Part shown: in pieces, positions 40,201 to 54,036 of the stretch
How the letters are laid out: each line of letters starts with the position of its first letter
How positions within the stretch are numbered: the stretch's first letter is position 1
Source: Trichoplax adhaerens
Taxonomy: Eukaryota; Placozoa; Uniplacotomia; Trichoplacea; Trichoplacidae
Length of the DNA stretch: 64,000 nucleotides
Direction: 5' to 3'
Assembly (NCBI RefSeq): GCF_000150275.1
Contig: NW_002060952.1
Coordinates: 456,482-520,481 of the forward strand
Translations under genes and position numbers: made by a program
Notes under the pieces: generated by a model
Database searches by the model: none
What the model saw: the letters and a program-made list of their open reading frames with translations, nothing else
What the model was told of the DNA's origin: nothing

Positions 40201-43200
40201 ATGTTTCTTTTCCTTTAACAACTTTCGAACCTGTTATATTAATAGCTTCACGGTTTGCTAACCCAAGCTGGCTTTCATGTGTTGATGATTCATCATCGTT
40301 CTCACTTTGAATAATTGGTGTCACGCAAGGTGTTGGTTTAACGGGCTTTGGCGCCACTAGATTGCTAGAATTACCAGGTGGTGCTTCGATAGGCTTAAAT
40401 AGTTCGACATGACGTTCATCAGATTCACTTTGAGATTCAAGATCTGAATCTGAACCACCTTGCATATTGCCAGTGACTGTTTTGGTCTTTTTTGACCGGC
40501 TAGGGCCAGTGTTGGCGACCAGATAGGAACTGGTATCTCCTTCCGTACTATTCTCTAGTGGTATTTCCGTTGTAGGTGATTTCTTTTGATATTCATGATT
40601 TTGCTTTTTCAGATATTTCATAGCCATGCCTAATGATGATTTACCCGCATCAATTGATTGGTCAGTATTTTCCGTCGTTCCTGCGGAAAAACGACGATTA
40701 TAATGGGCCTTACGTATCTCCATGGTATTATTAAGCCCATTAGTATCGATATACGATGAATGACGACGAGAATCACTATTCTTTACTGGCAACAAATCGC
40801 TAATACCATGGTGATCGTCAGCATTAATGTCTTGTCTATCTTTGCCTTCGTTAAATTTTGACTTTGTACGACCATCTTGAAATATTTTTACTTGATAAAT
40901 TTTCTCACGAATATCATTAAATTTATTATTAGGTGTAGTCTTAAACTTGGACATCGACTTGTCATCTTTTCCTGAGTGGGTGCTAGTATTCACCCATAGC
41001 GGCGAAGATGATTCATTCTTTTTTGCTGCTGCTCGCTTTTGCCAAATTTTAGCTAGTACCGATGCAGTAACATTAGCTGAGGCAATCGATCTCCTCCTAT
41101 TGACGTCATCCTCTAATTTCGTCTTTCTTAAATCCGAGATATCATCGCTGTATTTACGTTCAGTTTTATTATGACTCAATAATTTTAACACTCGTGCAGT
41201 TGTTTCTTTCCATTTTGCATTTGTGATAGAATCCATAGATGCACGAGGGCTCCTATCACCTTTTCCACTGATACTAGTTGATGATCTATCTGGACGATTA
41301 TTCAATTGTTGAAAACCTATTTCACCTTTTTCGTTAGAACGCGACCTACTTTTATCAGACAACGGTGACAGAAGTTCTTTTTCACCATTGTAGCGAACTT
41401 TTAAATCAGACATTAAAGTATTGATTAACTCATTACTTATGATAGTTTCAGCTGACGATCGCGACTCTCCCCGAATCGATTGTGTACGTACTGTGACTGA
41501 GTATGGTGAAGACCCATGTAGTATCGATTCGACGACTTTTGGACTAATCTCTAAATAATCAGCAGTAGGATCCGGCGTAGTTAAAATCTTTCTGCCATTA
41601 ATGTAAATAGTGTAACCGGTAACCAATGTACCGTTCGATTTTCCATTAGCACTTATTGTCACGGGTAACCATGTAATATATAATGATCCTTTTTCGCTTC
41701 CAGTATCCAATCTGACGCTAGCTGGGCTATCCGGAATGCCTGAAGGTAATAAATTTACAATATAAAACTACATTGTAGGATGTCAATGTTAACTGTATGT
41801 ATCGTACTGGAACAATAGCTAGCATCAGGACTAAATAACTTAAACATTTATTGACTACCTTGTTGATCAGTTTGAAATTGAATTTCAGAATATGTAATTT
41901 TATCCAAGTTATACATTTTGGCGTGCTCATCTGGTAATTGGCCAGTTGCCATTATCTTAACAGTAACAGTACTAGTAGGTTCCAAGCCGGTCAGATTGCA
42001 TTGATTAGTACCAGGCGGCACTTGTTGAAATTTATCATTGTTGACAAAGATTGTATGTGAAAAGTTACTATCACTTGGCATCCAAGCAATTACTGCGGTT
42101 GTGGCCGAGTACGATAAAACTTTTATTTGCGAAGGAGCGATCGACAAATCTATAGATATGCATAATGTAATAATAGGAAGTCCCAAAATACAATTAAGAA
42201 TAACACATAAGTGATAATAATAGTTAAAGATTTACGCGTATAAAATATTCACCCTTACCTTTTCCTATTAATACCGTAGCCTGAGCGTCTGAAGAATGAC
42301 CAATAGGGGTTATTGTTCGGACTGATAACCTTGTAACCTAATTAAGAGTTAATACAAAATAATAGTTAAATATTATCGTTACAATTGTGGTGCTACTTTA
42401 AAATGTAATATCAACAAACGATTATTTAATCGAATTATGAACATAAAATTTGAAGAATTAATAATATAATGAGCAATAGTGCGGTACATCAGTCAACACT
42501 AGCCAAAAAATCATTCGTCATAATTCAAATAAGACTATTGCATACAGTAATATCTGCCGCCAAAATGCTAAATAGTGTAGATAAATGTATCCCTCTTATG
42601 AATTACGAATAATACACTAGCCTATTAAGTTTATTGCTGTACGATCGGAACTACTCCTACATAGGATATTGTATCTGGCTGAAAACTATTAGTATGTCTT
42701 AGATAAATAAGAGAAAATTTTATAAGAATGGTAAAAGGATGTACATGATTATTATCGAGTCCTCCAACTAGGGCCTTCATTTTCTCATTTTTGTTGATTT
42801 CTGATCGTAACGACCCATTAACATAAACCGCATATGCAGTAACTTTATCTGGTGGCAAATCAGCAGCTTGCCATCGAAGAAGTACACTATCTATAAAATG
42901 GCGCTCAATCCTAACGTTTATTGGAGAAGCTGAAACGAAAGTACGTAATATAAATGTCATTATACTTATCACTTAGGCATACGCTGACGCTTAAATTTTT
43001 TGCACCTTTTTACTTAAAGAAATATTTCTATCTAACTACATCACAAACCTATAGCTGGATCACCAGTTTGTAATTGGTCTAACTTATTTTCAGGATTGTT
43101 TATTGATACAAGCGATGAATTAGTTTCACTGAGTGCTTCAAGCCCAGTACCATATGTTGATCCCGCTGTGATATAGGTTATATAAGCGCAAGTAGGGCAT

Positions 43201-46200
43201 AGAGATTAAGAAATAAATAGTTAACAGCAATATCATATAATATATATATATATAATATGTAATACATCAAACAATATTAAGTGGTTTTGAAATGTAAGCA
43301 AAGAATACCTGTTATGAGCCTGCGACTGATATCAATATCTGGAACATCCAAATTATCAGTACGTAGTCTCTTTGTTTTTAAAATTCGGTTTATTTCATTC
43401 ATATCTGTCAGTTACACGTAATATATTTCATCATACATTCGGGAATATAATTCTATTCCAAAAATAAGTAAATTTGCTCATATCGAGTGTACGTATATTC
43501 AAGTCTAACCTGTGACTCTCCTTAGATAATTCGAAGGTGCTAAACCACGTCTACCACTTAGTAATTCAGCGTTATAATAACCGCTCTAAATATAGTATTG
43601 AAAAGATTGAAACTTTTTTAATGCCCTATTTTTAATGACGTAATAGTTCATAACTGTACTTACTATATTCGTGTTACCATAAGCAATTACATATTCATTA
43701 GCCTTAAACGGTAATTCAAACTCAGGTTGCTTATTTGGTGACGTCTCCATAGGATTATAATCGTATTTCGCCACGAAAACTGAAAGGTCCGCCATTGCAT
43801 AAGCGTCTGTCGAAATACATAACGTTTATAATTATTCGAACCCAATATTTAATTTAGATTTCTTCTATTAGAATAAATATACGTAAAATTAAAACTTAAT
43901 TACCTGAATCTTCAATTGCGGGAAGTTTGGGTAAGGTTTGTTGCCGTGGCCCGTTTTTCTGCCTAGACTTTCTTCGGCTACCGTAAGTTTCTAACCAAAC
44001 AGAAATTTTCTTGTCACCAAATTCAAAAAATTTATACGTGTAGTACAATTAAAGATGCATCTATTGTTTAATGGTTAAGGGCCTTTAATTACCGTCAGAT
44101 GAACTATCTGTTGCAAATATATCATTATAATAGTATGAACGTCTCCTTCGGTAATGGCGATCGAATAAATCATCGTCATCGCTACTTGCAGCTAAACCTT
44201 TAATCTGGTATTACAGTTAAACGTGTAAAAATTGCTTAGATCACCAAGTAATTCTATAAATATTTATGTAGATATACATATATACGTCTATATAGATACG
44301 TAGTTAGGAAGTTAGAATGATAATTATCATACGTACCTTGTCTTGAAGACTGACGTAGTCAGAATTTGCCCCGTTGAGTTGATTGCTATTTTCCATAATT
44401 AATCCATTCTTGTGATAATGTTGTAATTCCTTTGAAAGCCGTTTACATCGGCGTTCACTAAGCTCATTTTTATCTCGAAGACTTCTTAATTGATTCTAAA
44501 ATAAATACAAAATAAAATTTACCTAATGTAAGTAGGAAATGTACCCTTGTCCTATCACACTATTTCCTAAAGATTTATTGTACACAGGCAAATGCACCAT
44601 ACACATGTGTAATTTACATTAGAATACTTCCGTTATACCTCCAATTTGCTGATTTCTTCTCGATATCTATCTCTATCTTGCAGCTGGTTCTACAAAACAG
44701 GTAAAGAAATTTTAATTTCAGCAATTGCAAGCATTGATACCTCACTTTAGATTATGCTAAATCATGGAAACAATAATACCATGTGTAATTTTTGCATTTC
44801 TTGTTGTCTTTCATTTAATTTAAGTTTTGTAATATTGTAATCATTTTCTAGCTGCTTTTTCTGATTTGCCGTTAACGATAAGCCCTATCCAGATATAAAA
44901 CCCATTGTAGTCTAATAATTATGGTAATGTGTTACATACGCGTATGTAAAATTCACAAGACAAATTAAGGTATCTAATACCGCTATAGAAATCTCTAATT
45001 CTGAAATTCGTCGCTTTAAAGCAATACATTCACTTCTTGATTTATCACAATCATCCAAACTCTTTTTCAAGTCTTGCCGTAATTTCTCGCATCGCATTTC
45101 AACCTAATGAAATTTACATTACATGTTACTACTGTATACGCTTAGTTAAAAAAAATCTAAGACTTTGTTAAGATTTGACAACTTTCAAATATTACTATAC
45201 GTACTTTCTGTAATTCCGCTACATTTCGATTCAGTGAAGCATTTTCTAATTTGATCTGCTCACTTTCACTTTTTAACTGGACCATGTCATTCTCCTGTTT
45301 AGATTAAAAATTTTTGCTGTAATTAACTTCATGAAATTAATGCTCTGAATATTTTATTCATTTCAAATAGGCATACAGTATGCTATACTACAGTATAGTA
45401 ATCTATCATCCGATTCAAACACTACTACTCCATCATTGTACACTGCATACCAAAGCGGAATGTTTTCTTTCAAGCTCTTCATATGATTTTAATTTTTGTA
45501 AAAGTTGCTCATCCTATATCATGAAAGTTAAAGTGAGTCGTCAAAAAGAGACCGTGCAAGCAAGATTCAACGAGTTCTTTAACCAACCGTAGCTGGAGGC
45601 TTGGTTTCCTCAAGTCGCTTGATTTCTGATTTTAACATTTCATTTGTTAATAGGAGTGCTTCGTATTTGCTAGATTTCTCTTCTAATTCTGCGACGCGCG
45701 CTAAATTCTAGAAAACCAATAGGATATTATTTATTAAATAGAGTAAAGGTAATGAGTACGGTTATGTAACTTATAAATCAAGGGAAGATACGGTGTACTG
45801 TACTATCTACTTTTATTTCAAAATTATTTTTCAATAATTAGGAGAAATATAAATTCTTACTCCAGGAGATTCTGTCATATGTTTTTGTAATTGAAGTTTT
45901 TCTTTAGTGAGTTGACGTATAATCGTTTCAAGTTCCTCAATACTGCGACCAGACTGCTGCTATGTATGAAATTTAAGATATTCTTTTTGAATACTTTTAA
46001 TGAATTTGGTATGCGATATTGCACCCCATCTGCAATATACATGTAAGGTATGCAGGCAAATTATTTTAGCACTTACTGTTACGTATCTATATTATTATTT
46101 TAAACATTAGTTACTCCGAGAGTGGCTTACAAATTGGTTCGTTTTATTACGCAACTTGTACTTATATACTTCCACTAACAATAATACAATATGCTATCGT

Positions 46201-48386
46201 GATATACAAATTTTACTAGATATATTTAGGGCTATGATCTAGGACTATGGTATTTCAGATAGTAAATTCTTACGCAACTACATCGATAATTATTTTTGCC
46301 TTACAATTATAAATATTAATTTTTTCAATACTGTACATATCACTTACTATATTTTTACTCCCTTGGTGAATATTGCTAGAACCTACTTCTGGTCCATTAG
46401 CAGGTTGATTAACCCTTAATTTGTTTATCTCATCGTCTTTCTTCTTTAGTTCTTCTTTCAGTTGCATGCATTGCTGAAAGTAGCCGTCATCTCCATTTTT
46501 AGAAATTGTTTCTTGTAAATCATTCGCAATTTGAACCAGTTTTGAGTTACGTATTTTTAGCCTAGCTAGTTTGTCTTCCAAGTAATTTTGACGATTGTGA
46601 TTTGATGATCCAAGCTGTCGCTTCTGTAAGAAGAGATAAGATCATCGAGATTTACTTTATTAATTAATCAATCTTGTGTACATTGTCCGGTTGTTCCATA
46701 GCATACGTATAACATTTCAATCTATCCTAAATTGGAATAACAAGCTGCTGTAAGGTGTATTTACTTGATTACAACTTACCAAGGATGACATTTCTTTGGC
46801 TAAATATTCACATCGACTTTCTAAATGGCTTACATTAGAATTTAATTCAGTATTCTTCTGGAGCAATAACCTCTCACGGTCATCAAATAATCGTTTACTC
46901 TGTAGAGAAACAACAATCAATGCTTATTAACTACAAATAGTGCAAGCTACGTACTGTAGATGTTGATCAAAGCGAGAAGGGCTTCCTTTAAAAATAAAGG
47001 ATACGAACAAAAGTTGTTTAAAATTTTTTTTAGAATACTTGTATGTAACAATTACACGCTTATTTCACTTTATTCAACCCCAAAATACTCTTTTTTATGA
47101 ATGCAATATTGTGCGTATCACGTATCAGCAAAAAATGAGAGAAGGCATGCAAGAAAATCTTATTTTAACGTCATTACTGAATTTGGTAAAGTCAGGAATG
47201 AGTCCGCTTTATCGAAACCTATGACTCTGATTGACATGAGGCTTATAAGAGTATAAAACCACTCGATGGAATAACTTGTTGACATACGAAAAAGTTGGAT
47301 AATATTTTCACTTCGAGTTACAGTGGTTGACAATGTGGCTGGTAAATATTCGATAAAATTTTGAACATTTAAAGACTGTGAAAGATAATGCATATCCACA
47401 ATAAGCATGCATTCAATAGAGAACGTCAAGATATAGCAAGAAAAGAAATAAAAGTCATTTAACTAGCAGCACTGGATATAACTTACAATAAATAAATGTA
47501 CCAATTTGACTACTCTTATGTACGAGTATTTAAGCAATGATACAAGGTCGACTGTCTTAAAATAACGAATAATACTCGGTATTCTGTTATAGCAACTTAC
47601 AGTCCATGCTACTACTGATGATGAATCATGTGAATTTGGACTTGTTAATGTATCTATCGATGTCCTTGTATCAATAGGATGAAGCTTGATCGTCGAATGT
47701 ACGGCTTGATACTGCAATGTTTCCAACTCTAATTTAAAATTGATCAGTTCGTCACCTAATTTGCTTTTTTTATCATCGTCATCATTATTATCTCGATTCC
47801 TTTCATAATTATGTGAATGGGGATAAGGAAATGGCCGCATAGTATGATCGCTACCTTTTTCATGACTAAAATAGGATAAATAATCAAACTGATCATCATT
47901 TGTTGTACTACGCAATGCCAGTTGATCTCCCTGGATATTATCCATGCAATCTTTGTTGAGGTGATGATGATTAATGTTACTGTTGATTTGAAAACGTTGG
48001 TTTGATAATGGATGGATTATAACATGGTCATGTAATAACTGTTTACTATTTGTTGTACTCCATTGACTACGATGACAGTTACTATGATAATGAAGATTTT
48101 TTCCAACCCTGCCTTCAGTACAACTAAGTTGTGGAGTAACCATGTTCTGATTCTTATCGGTGATTTTTTGGTTACTTTCACTTTGTTGCAAAGCTAATGA
48201 TGGTAATACAAGTATTGAATTGAGTTGATTATCGTAGTTCATTAATCTGATATCAGCAATCGATGCTGATATCCTCGTATCATTGGCAAATACTGTTGTC
48301 GTCGTAGAACAAGTGGTGGAATTTACTGTCACCAAGGTATAGTATCCATTTGTTGGAACATCATTGAACCACTGGGTTTGTGACAT
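37203..48386 (-). CDS. RIMBP: RIM-binding protein (RIMBP/RBP family scaffold)
   Basis: Cytoplasmic scaffold; family members link RIM and voltage-gated calcium channels at release sites through SH3 domains. Start ATG at 48386 with an in-frame TGA two codons upstream. 26 exons: 47601-48386, 46780-46899, 46348-46623, 45861-45959, 45588-45707, 45451-45513, 45205-45294, 44981-45103, 44780-44884, 44639-44689, 44337-44495, 44093-44204, 43904-43990, 43664-43806, 43510-43585, 43309-43404, 43049-43165, 42745-42929, 42259-42337, 41859-42149, 38852-41739, 38494-38707, 38122-38327, 37882-37953, 37598-37705, 37203-37394; 2285 aa in frame. Domains: Ser/Thr/Asn/His-rich N-terminus (1-262), coiled coil (263-664), SH3-I (about 734-805, FVAKYDYNP..APSNYL), three FN3 (876-961, 964-1056, 1062-1160), disordered linker to about 1975, SH3-II (VALYNYDP..GYVPCNMV), SH3-III (VALYDYDP..GLVPSNFV), Lys-rich tail. 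The SH3-FN3x3-SH3-SH3 order is diagnostic. It is longer than vertebrate RIMBP2 (about 1050 aa). Confidence 0.94.
38852..41739 (-). other. Giant RIMBP exon: FN3-III, Ser-rich linker and start of SH3-II
   Basis: A single 2888-nt exon in a gene whose other internal exons are mostly 50-290 nt. It carries FN3-III (ASVRLDTG..TVRTQSI), then about 800 residues of Ser/Lys/Asp/Asn-rich disordered sequence with a poly-Ser run near 39610-39640, and ends in SH3-II at GDIIK. The next exon opens with IYGDKDGDGFY. A second GT six bases further on (after AAAGTATTA AAG) is an alternative donor that would add two residues. Plus-strand frames over this interval are antisense shadows. Confidence 0.9.
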
Positions 48387-49460
48387 TTTTCAATTAGTAC
48401 CAAGGGTAATGCACATCAGTTGATACTAGTATTCAATTTTAATTATTATCATCTTGATCATTCGGTAGATAACAATTGTGACTGAGGTCGATAATATCAT
48501 ATTGAGAATGTCTTTGAATAATGACTTTGACGGAAATAACGATAGGACTTATGCCCAAGTTAATGGTCGATGATATATTCCTTTTAAATCTCTATCAAGG
48601 TAGAAAAAAATTTTCTATACTGTCTCCTCACGAACGATTGAATCCAATACGACGGTAATGGTTAGAATATGGCAATACTGATAGTTTACAATGATTATTC
48701 CATCGATAGTAATCAAGTAGAAGGATAGAACAAAGGATAAATGAAAATATATCGATAATAATTGCCAGTAATTATCACCGATGTTAATTGTAATTATTAT
48801 CAGGTCAGGGAGATGGATCCTTTTTATAGCTTTTGGATTCTTTGTGTCGGGTCTATATTGTTACCTCGAGGCAGTTGTTGATTACTGACTGAATGTACAG
48901 TATTACCAAATGATCAATCGATTAAAATAGACCCGGTGATGATAGGTATTTCTTCTTCTTCTTCTTCTTCTTTGAAATGTGTTGCTAATATTGAATCAGT
49001 CAATTTGGGTAAGACCATCGACATTGGAAGAAAACTACAATCTTACTCTTTCTAGCCGCTACTTTGTCATGACCCATGTTCAAAGTATTTCCGATCAACA
49101 TTCATTTGCCTTCTACGTCCGTCAATACCGGAGAAAAGATTCTTACACAGCTTCAACTCAGTACAATTTAAAATGTTGGGGAAGAAAATGATAGGATACA
49201 ATTCAATTTTTTTCCTCTCCTTTTTCTTAATGAAGTTGCAGGCGTTTCTTAGGTTACCGAAATGACGAATGAACAGTCATCTTGGCACATGTGTCATGCA
49301 GTCGCGCGTCAATCTTGGACAGTACACCGTACAGTCGAGCGTCAACGTGACTGAGATGACCCGTCCAAAGTTTCAAACGATATGTAGTGTGACATCGTGG
49401 GCGTTTCGGAAGAGTCAACCTGAAGACTACAATACGCTTAGAATACCTTGCCTAAACGAT
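48387..49460. other. RIMBP 5' flank
   Basis: Region upstream of the RIMBP start codon, likely holding its 5' UTR and promoter. It contains a (CTT)n run at about 48950-48972 and only a few GTAC words (near 48894 and 49316). No exon or recognisable core promoter was seen. Confidence 0.5.
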
Positions 49461-49469
49461 TGAAAGGCT

Positions 49470-50110
49470 CCTAGTAAGTTCTCTCGGTTACTGAGGCAAT
49501 GGGTTAGCAGTTGGGTAGCAATTTCTCTCGGTTACTAAGGCAATGGGTTAGCAGTTAGGTAGCAATTTCTCTCGGTTACCGAGGCAATTGGTTAGCAGTT
49601 GGATAGCAATTTCACTCGGATACCGAGGCAATGGGTTAGCAGTTAGGTAGCAATTTCACTCGGTTAGCAGTTGGGTAGCAATTTCAATATAATGCAATCG
49701 GTTAGCAGTTGGATAGCAATTTCTCTCGGTTACTAAGGCAATTGGCTAGCAATTTCTCTCGGTTACCGAGGCAATGGGTTAGCAGTTAGGTAGCAATTTC
49801 TCTCGGTTACCGAGGCAATTGGTTAGCAGTTGGATAGCAATTTCACTCGGATACCGAGGCAATGGGTTAGCAGTTAGGTAGCAATTTCACTCGGTTAGCA
49901 GTTGGGTAGCAATTTCAATATAATGCAATCGGTTAGCAGTTGGATAGCAATTTCTCTCGGTTACCGAGGCAATGGGTTAGCAGTTAGGTAGCAATTTCAC
50001 TCGGTTAGCAGTTGGGTAGCAATTTTACTCGGTTACTGAGGCAATCGGTTAGCAGTTGGATAGCAATTTCTCTCGGTTACTGAGGCAATGGGTTAGCAGT
50101 TGGGTAGCAA
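49470..50110. repeat. 44-bp minisatellite with higher-order structure
   Basis: About fifteen units of roughly 44 bp, consensus CTCTCGGTTACTGAGGCAAT followed by GGGTTAGCAGTTGGGTAGCA and ATTT. Some units are shortened and some carry an AATATAATG insertion. A block beginning at 49569 recurs at 49799, giving a higher-order period of about 230 bp, so it expanded by duplicating multi-unit blocks. No long reading frame is maintained. Confidence 0.92.
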
Positions 50111-53100
50111 ATGGTATTCAATCAATTGTTGGAAGATTCTTCGTGAAGGGCAAGAGCTGTGTAGCTTGAAGAAAAATGGGAATACCATAAAGTCGTACAA
50201 ATGTTATCCCTCAACCCTCCTTCCCGTATCAAATCAAAACCAGGTCTTGACAACATGAATGGCTTCTTGTTTTAATCAAAATGATTCTTGTTATTGAGTG
50301 AAAAAAAATGTCAACCTCCACTCCCCTATTCAAATCAAAACCAGATCTTTGATCAACTTGTGTAGAAAGACTTCTATTTGAATACAATAACTATCACTGT
50401 TTACTGTAATAATATTTTTCAAAGGATCTTCCTGTGAAACCAAAGCGTCATCAATAGCCACAACTGCAAAATCCTACTACTCTACTACAGTATACTCGCA
50501 TTGATGATACACAGACTGGAGATACAAATCGATTCTAAATTTCAATTTGTTATACGGAATTTTTGGTGTGGAGTGGTCGCAAACTTTGACTAAAATGATA
50601 TTGACCAGCTTATACACAGTAGTAGTGAATTGTATCGGAGTAGTGATCGATCGGCGTATCACAGCTATTTTTTCATTTATTAAATTGTTCTTATTGTACA
50701 GTAGGTTGGGAGCAGTAATAATACATTTGGGAATGGACTGAAATACAAAAATTGGCCTATTCGATCTGGTATTAGCACCTGGCAGTCATAATAGCCCGAG
50801 AAATATCACAACTATCTTAGTATACGTACAGTAGTTAGTATCCTTTGCCATCAATAGAAAAAGAATTTTGCCAGAACAGCCATTCTCAATCATCTATGCA
50901 TAGGTGTTGTACGTTATATAATAATAAAGAATGAGAGAGTAAATAATTCTACCGTATCGACCATTATAATTGAACTCATTTATTCAAGCCAGTCGAATGG
51001 ATGTAAATTGCGTAAAGTGAATAAATCTTGCACATAATTTTAGTTTTAAAGAAAATTTCAAAAAATTGCACAAATTGGAGCAGAAGGCTATCAAAATTTT
51101 CCTGTACATAACTTGCGTTTTTCAACGGTACTTGTACTCATACTTCAGGTGTTTTTGTCGAATATTCTGAACTCGGTGTATCAATTAAGTCCACAGAATA
51201 AATAACGCAAAGTTGTTCTGTAAACTTTCAAAAGTCAAGTTGCTAATCTCTTAGCACAATGATTAAGGAGAAGTTCTCATAAACGATTATTCTATACGTA
51301 TGCGTATATTTTTAAAATTGTACTTGATCCTTTGAAGAAATATCAAATGATTTTTTTAGGCAAAAACTCTATTATCAACAACACAATACTGAATTTTAAT
51401 AGTTATTGGATATTTCTAAACCACATCAAAACAAAATTCCAATTACTGATGTCATCCATTAGTTAGGAAATTTTCATTAATTATCTTTACACTGTTGTCT
51501 CAACATACAGCACTCTACAGGAATGCCTGACAACTTTTATGCACTATCAGAGAAGTGAATTTTGGAACTTTTCCGAGCCTATTGGTTAATACAATACCCG
51601 GTTCCTGATTCTTTAGTAATCCAGAGTTATTTGAATTGAAAAATTCTTGCAGTACAACATGATTGTCATAATTGTTTACGTAAACATAGATCTTGCAACA
51701 GTACATGAAAGTAGCAGCAGAGTATAATAACCATGGACAATTTAAATGATTACTTTCTATTAGATAAGTGTCGATATTCCCCACTATTGCAGTATAGTTT
51801 CATGTAAAGTGCAGTAGCAGCGTCTTCGTATTATATGAAATACCCTGAGAATGGCTCAATTATCAGGAATTCACTCATAAAAAAGTAATCATTTTTTTTC
51901 AAGCTTCACTTTTCGCTTTCAAAAGCTAGTCTATAAAACTTGATTTTCATTTACACCATTCACTACTGCTTGAGTTTCTCTAGGATCTAATTCAAAATTG
52001 TCTTTTACGAGATTAAAGAATAAAATGACAATTGCGGCGAAATAATAACATCGAAGGCTACAAATCATTTATCAACTAAAGCCCATGTCAGTTTTATCTT
52101 TTCCAAGCGTAATTCTATTTGATAATACAACATTCTTGGTATTTTGTAAAGATTCTGCAATTAAATATGTACGTATAGTGTATCCTTTATACTTAGTTGG
52201 CCTTTCAATTTGTATAACAGTACATGTACTGAGAAGAACAACGTATGCGCGTAAACTTTCGGCATCTATGAAATGGTACTTTTGAGGTATCGGTATCATA
52301 AATGTAGAAATACATAAGTATATTCCTTGCTATGCAATTTACACTCGATAAAATGCGTCTAATGAAGAGATGGTATCGATTCATGACCATAAACAACTTT
52401 AAATTAATTAACGGAAGACAGATAAAAAAGAAAATTTGCAATGTGCTGGAGTATAGAAGACCAAATTGAAGATCGATAATACAATACGATTCCTTTCGTT
52501 TTTACGAAAAAAAGCAACTGTTCATTCGGTGAATATGGAAAATAACGTTGCCCAATTACATATGAGGTGATAGGGAAAAATCTCAACTTGCAGGTTAGAT
52601 TAACAAACTTATTTATAATTCGCTCAGAAATATATGCTATAGGCGTTCAGAGTAAAATCGTTTCGAAATTCCATTTCACTACTTAATACGATAGTATATT
52701 TTTCATATTTACTGTATGAGATTATTTATTTTCTACATTAAAATACCAAAAAAGAAATGAATCACGTTGTACAATAGAAAATTAAAAATCTATTTCATGG
52801 CGCAACGTTATATTGCTACGGTATTAAAGCAATTATTCAAATAAGTAATCATAAGAGTACGCTTAAAGTCGCTTGACTATTGTTTCCCAATAACGGTAGT
52901 AAAAATTTATGCTATCCTTACTTTATATATAATTTTTGTTGAATCTCTGATAATCATTATTCATAGAATAAAAACGAATCTTGATTGCATTTAAAATAGA
53001 CTTTCATGTATATACGGGTACACTGTACAGTAATTCATTTTCAATATATGTTTATGTTTTCCTACGAATAAAGTCATCTAACTTATTAATACAATTTGTT

Positions 53101-53531
53101 AATATTGGATTCGGGGATTCGGTTTTGTAATTGGATTCACATTAACAACACTTCAACCTGCAATTGTCTGTAAAAGTTTCTCGTTCCCGATTTTGACCCA
53201 CACTCATTAATTACTACCTTACTGCATTATTTTGATAAATTAAATTTAGATGTTTTCAAGTTGTCGACAATGAAAGATGGTAATTCCTGTATATTATTAT
53301 ATTATTAATGTATTCTTTTTATAAAGAACTCAAAAATTAAGATATCATCATAATACTTAGATACAATACGTACATACACTATTTCAATGTACTGTAATGT
53401 AAAACTCGTCGGATAATGATCACTAAATACTGTCTCGACCGGAGGTAAAAAAGAGATTAACTTGTTTAATATACCAGCATTGTACTTCATAGATATATAT
53501 CAATGAAAGCTATTTAGCGATCATGTTTAAT
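50111..53531. other. Non-coding, AT-rich interval
   Basis: No exon series recognised on either strand. Short frames at 51515-51784 and 52072-52441 have no matching splice sites or family resemblance. The interval ends at an assembly gap. Confidence 0.5.
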
Positions 53532-53581
53532 NNNNNNNNNNNNNNNNNNNNNNNNNNNNNNNNNNNNNNNNNNNNNNNNNN
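53532..53581. other. Assembly gap (50 N)
   Basis: Exactly 50 consecutive N, probably a fixed-size placeholder; the real gap length is unknown. Any gene crossing it, such as the candidate exon at 53896-54036, could be missing parts. Confidence 0.98.
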
Positions 53582-53895
53582 AATCGACTGTCCATGCAGC
53601 TTATGACTGTATGACATGATGTTGGCTATATTAGTACGAATTTAATACAATAATCTAATATGTAATAAAATCCTGGCCTTGTAATAGCCTATCCGACTAT
53701 AGCTTGTCAGTCGTCAATGCATAATTCTTCAAATACAAGAAACGATCATAACTATACTTTATCGTTCTTTGAGCTTCTCTCATAGTACAAAGACATAACT
53801 CGTATATTTATGAATACTAGTTTTGGATAAGTTATTTCGATACAAAATAAGCTATGTGCGATAGACGCACATAGACGCTCACTTATGTCTCTAAC

Positions 53896-54036
53896 CTGAA
53901 CTAACTGCCTAGCCATACCCGGTAAAGAATTTCCATAACTACTATCCAGAAATGATGACTGAATACATTCGGTGGCGTGCCAAAAGGAAGCAATTTCACT
54001 GTTGCCTGAATTATAACTATCTCCTGGAAATGACAT
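53896..54036 (-). CDS. Candidate orphan first exon (unknown protein)
   Basis: An ATG at 54036 opens 47 codons beginning MSFPGDSYNSGNSEIASFW and ending ARQLVQ at a CAG|GTTAGA donor-like site near 53895. The peptide is mixed in composition, unlike the Ile/Tyr/Leu-rich chance frames nearby, which suggests real coding sequence. No next exon was found to the left, where the assembly gap lies about 300 bp away. The product is unknown. Confidence 0.3.

Noticed and set aside
39006-41174. Several plus-strand frames across the RIMBP giant exon
   Set aside because: Antisense shadows of the Ser-rich linker; the minus-strand frame has homologous FN3 and SH3 ends.
49470-50110. CRISPR-like array
   Set aside because: Repeats are contiguous with no unique spacers, and the genome is eukaryotic; it is a minisatellite.
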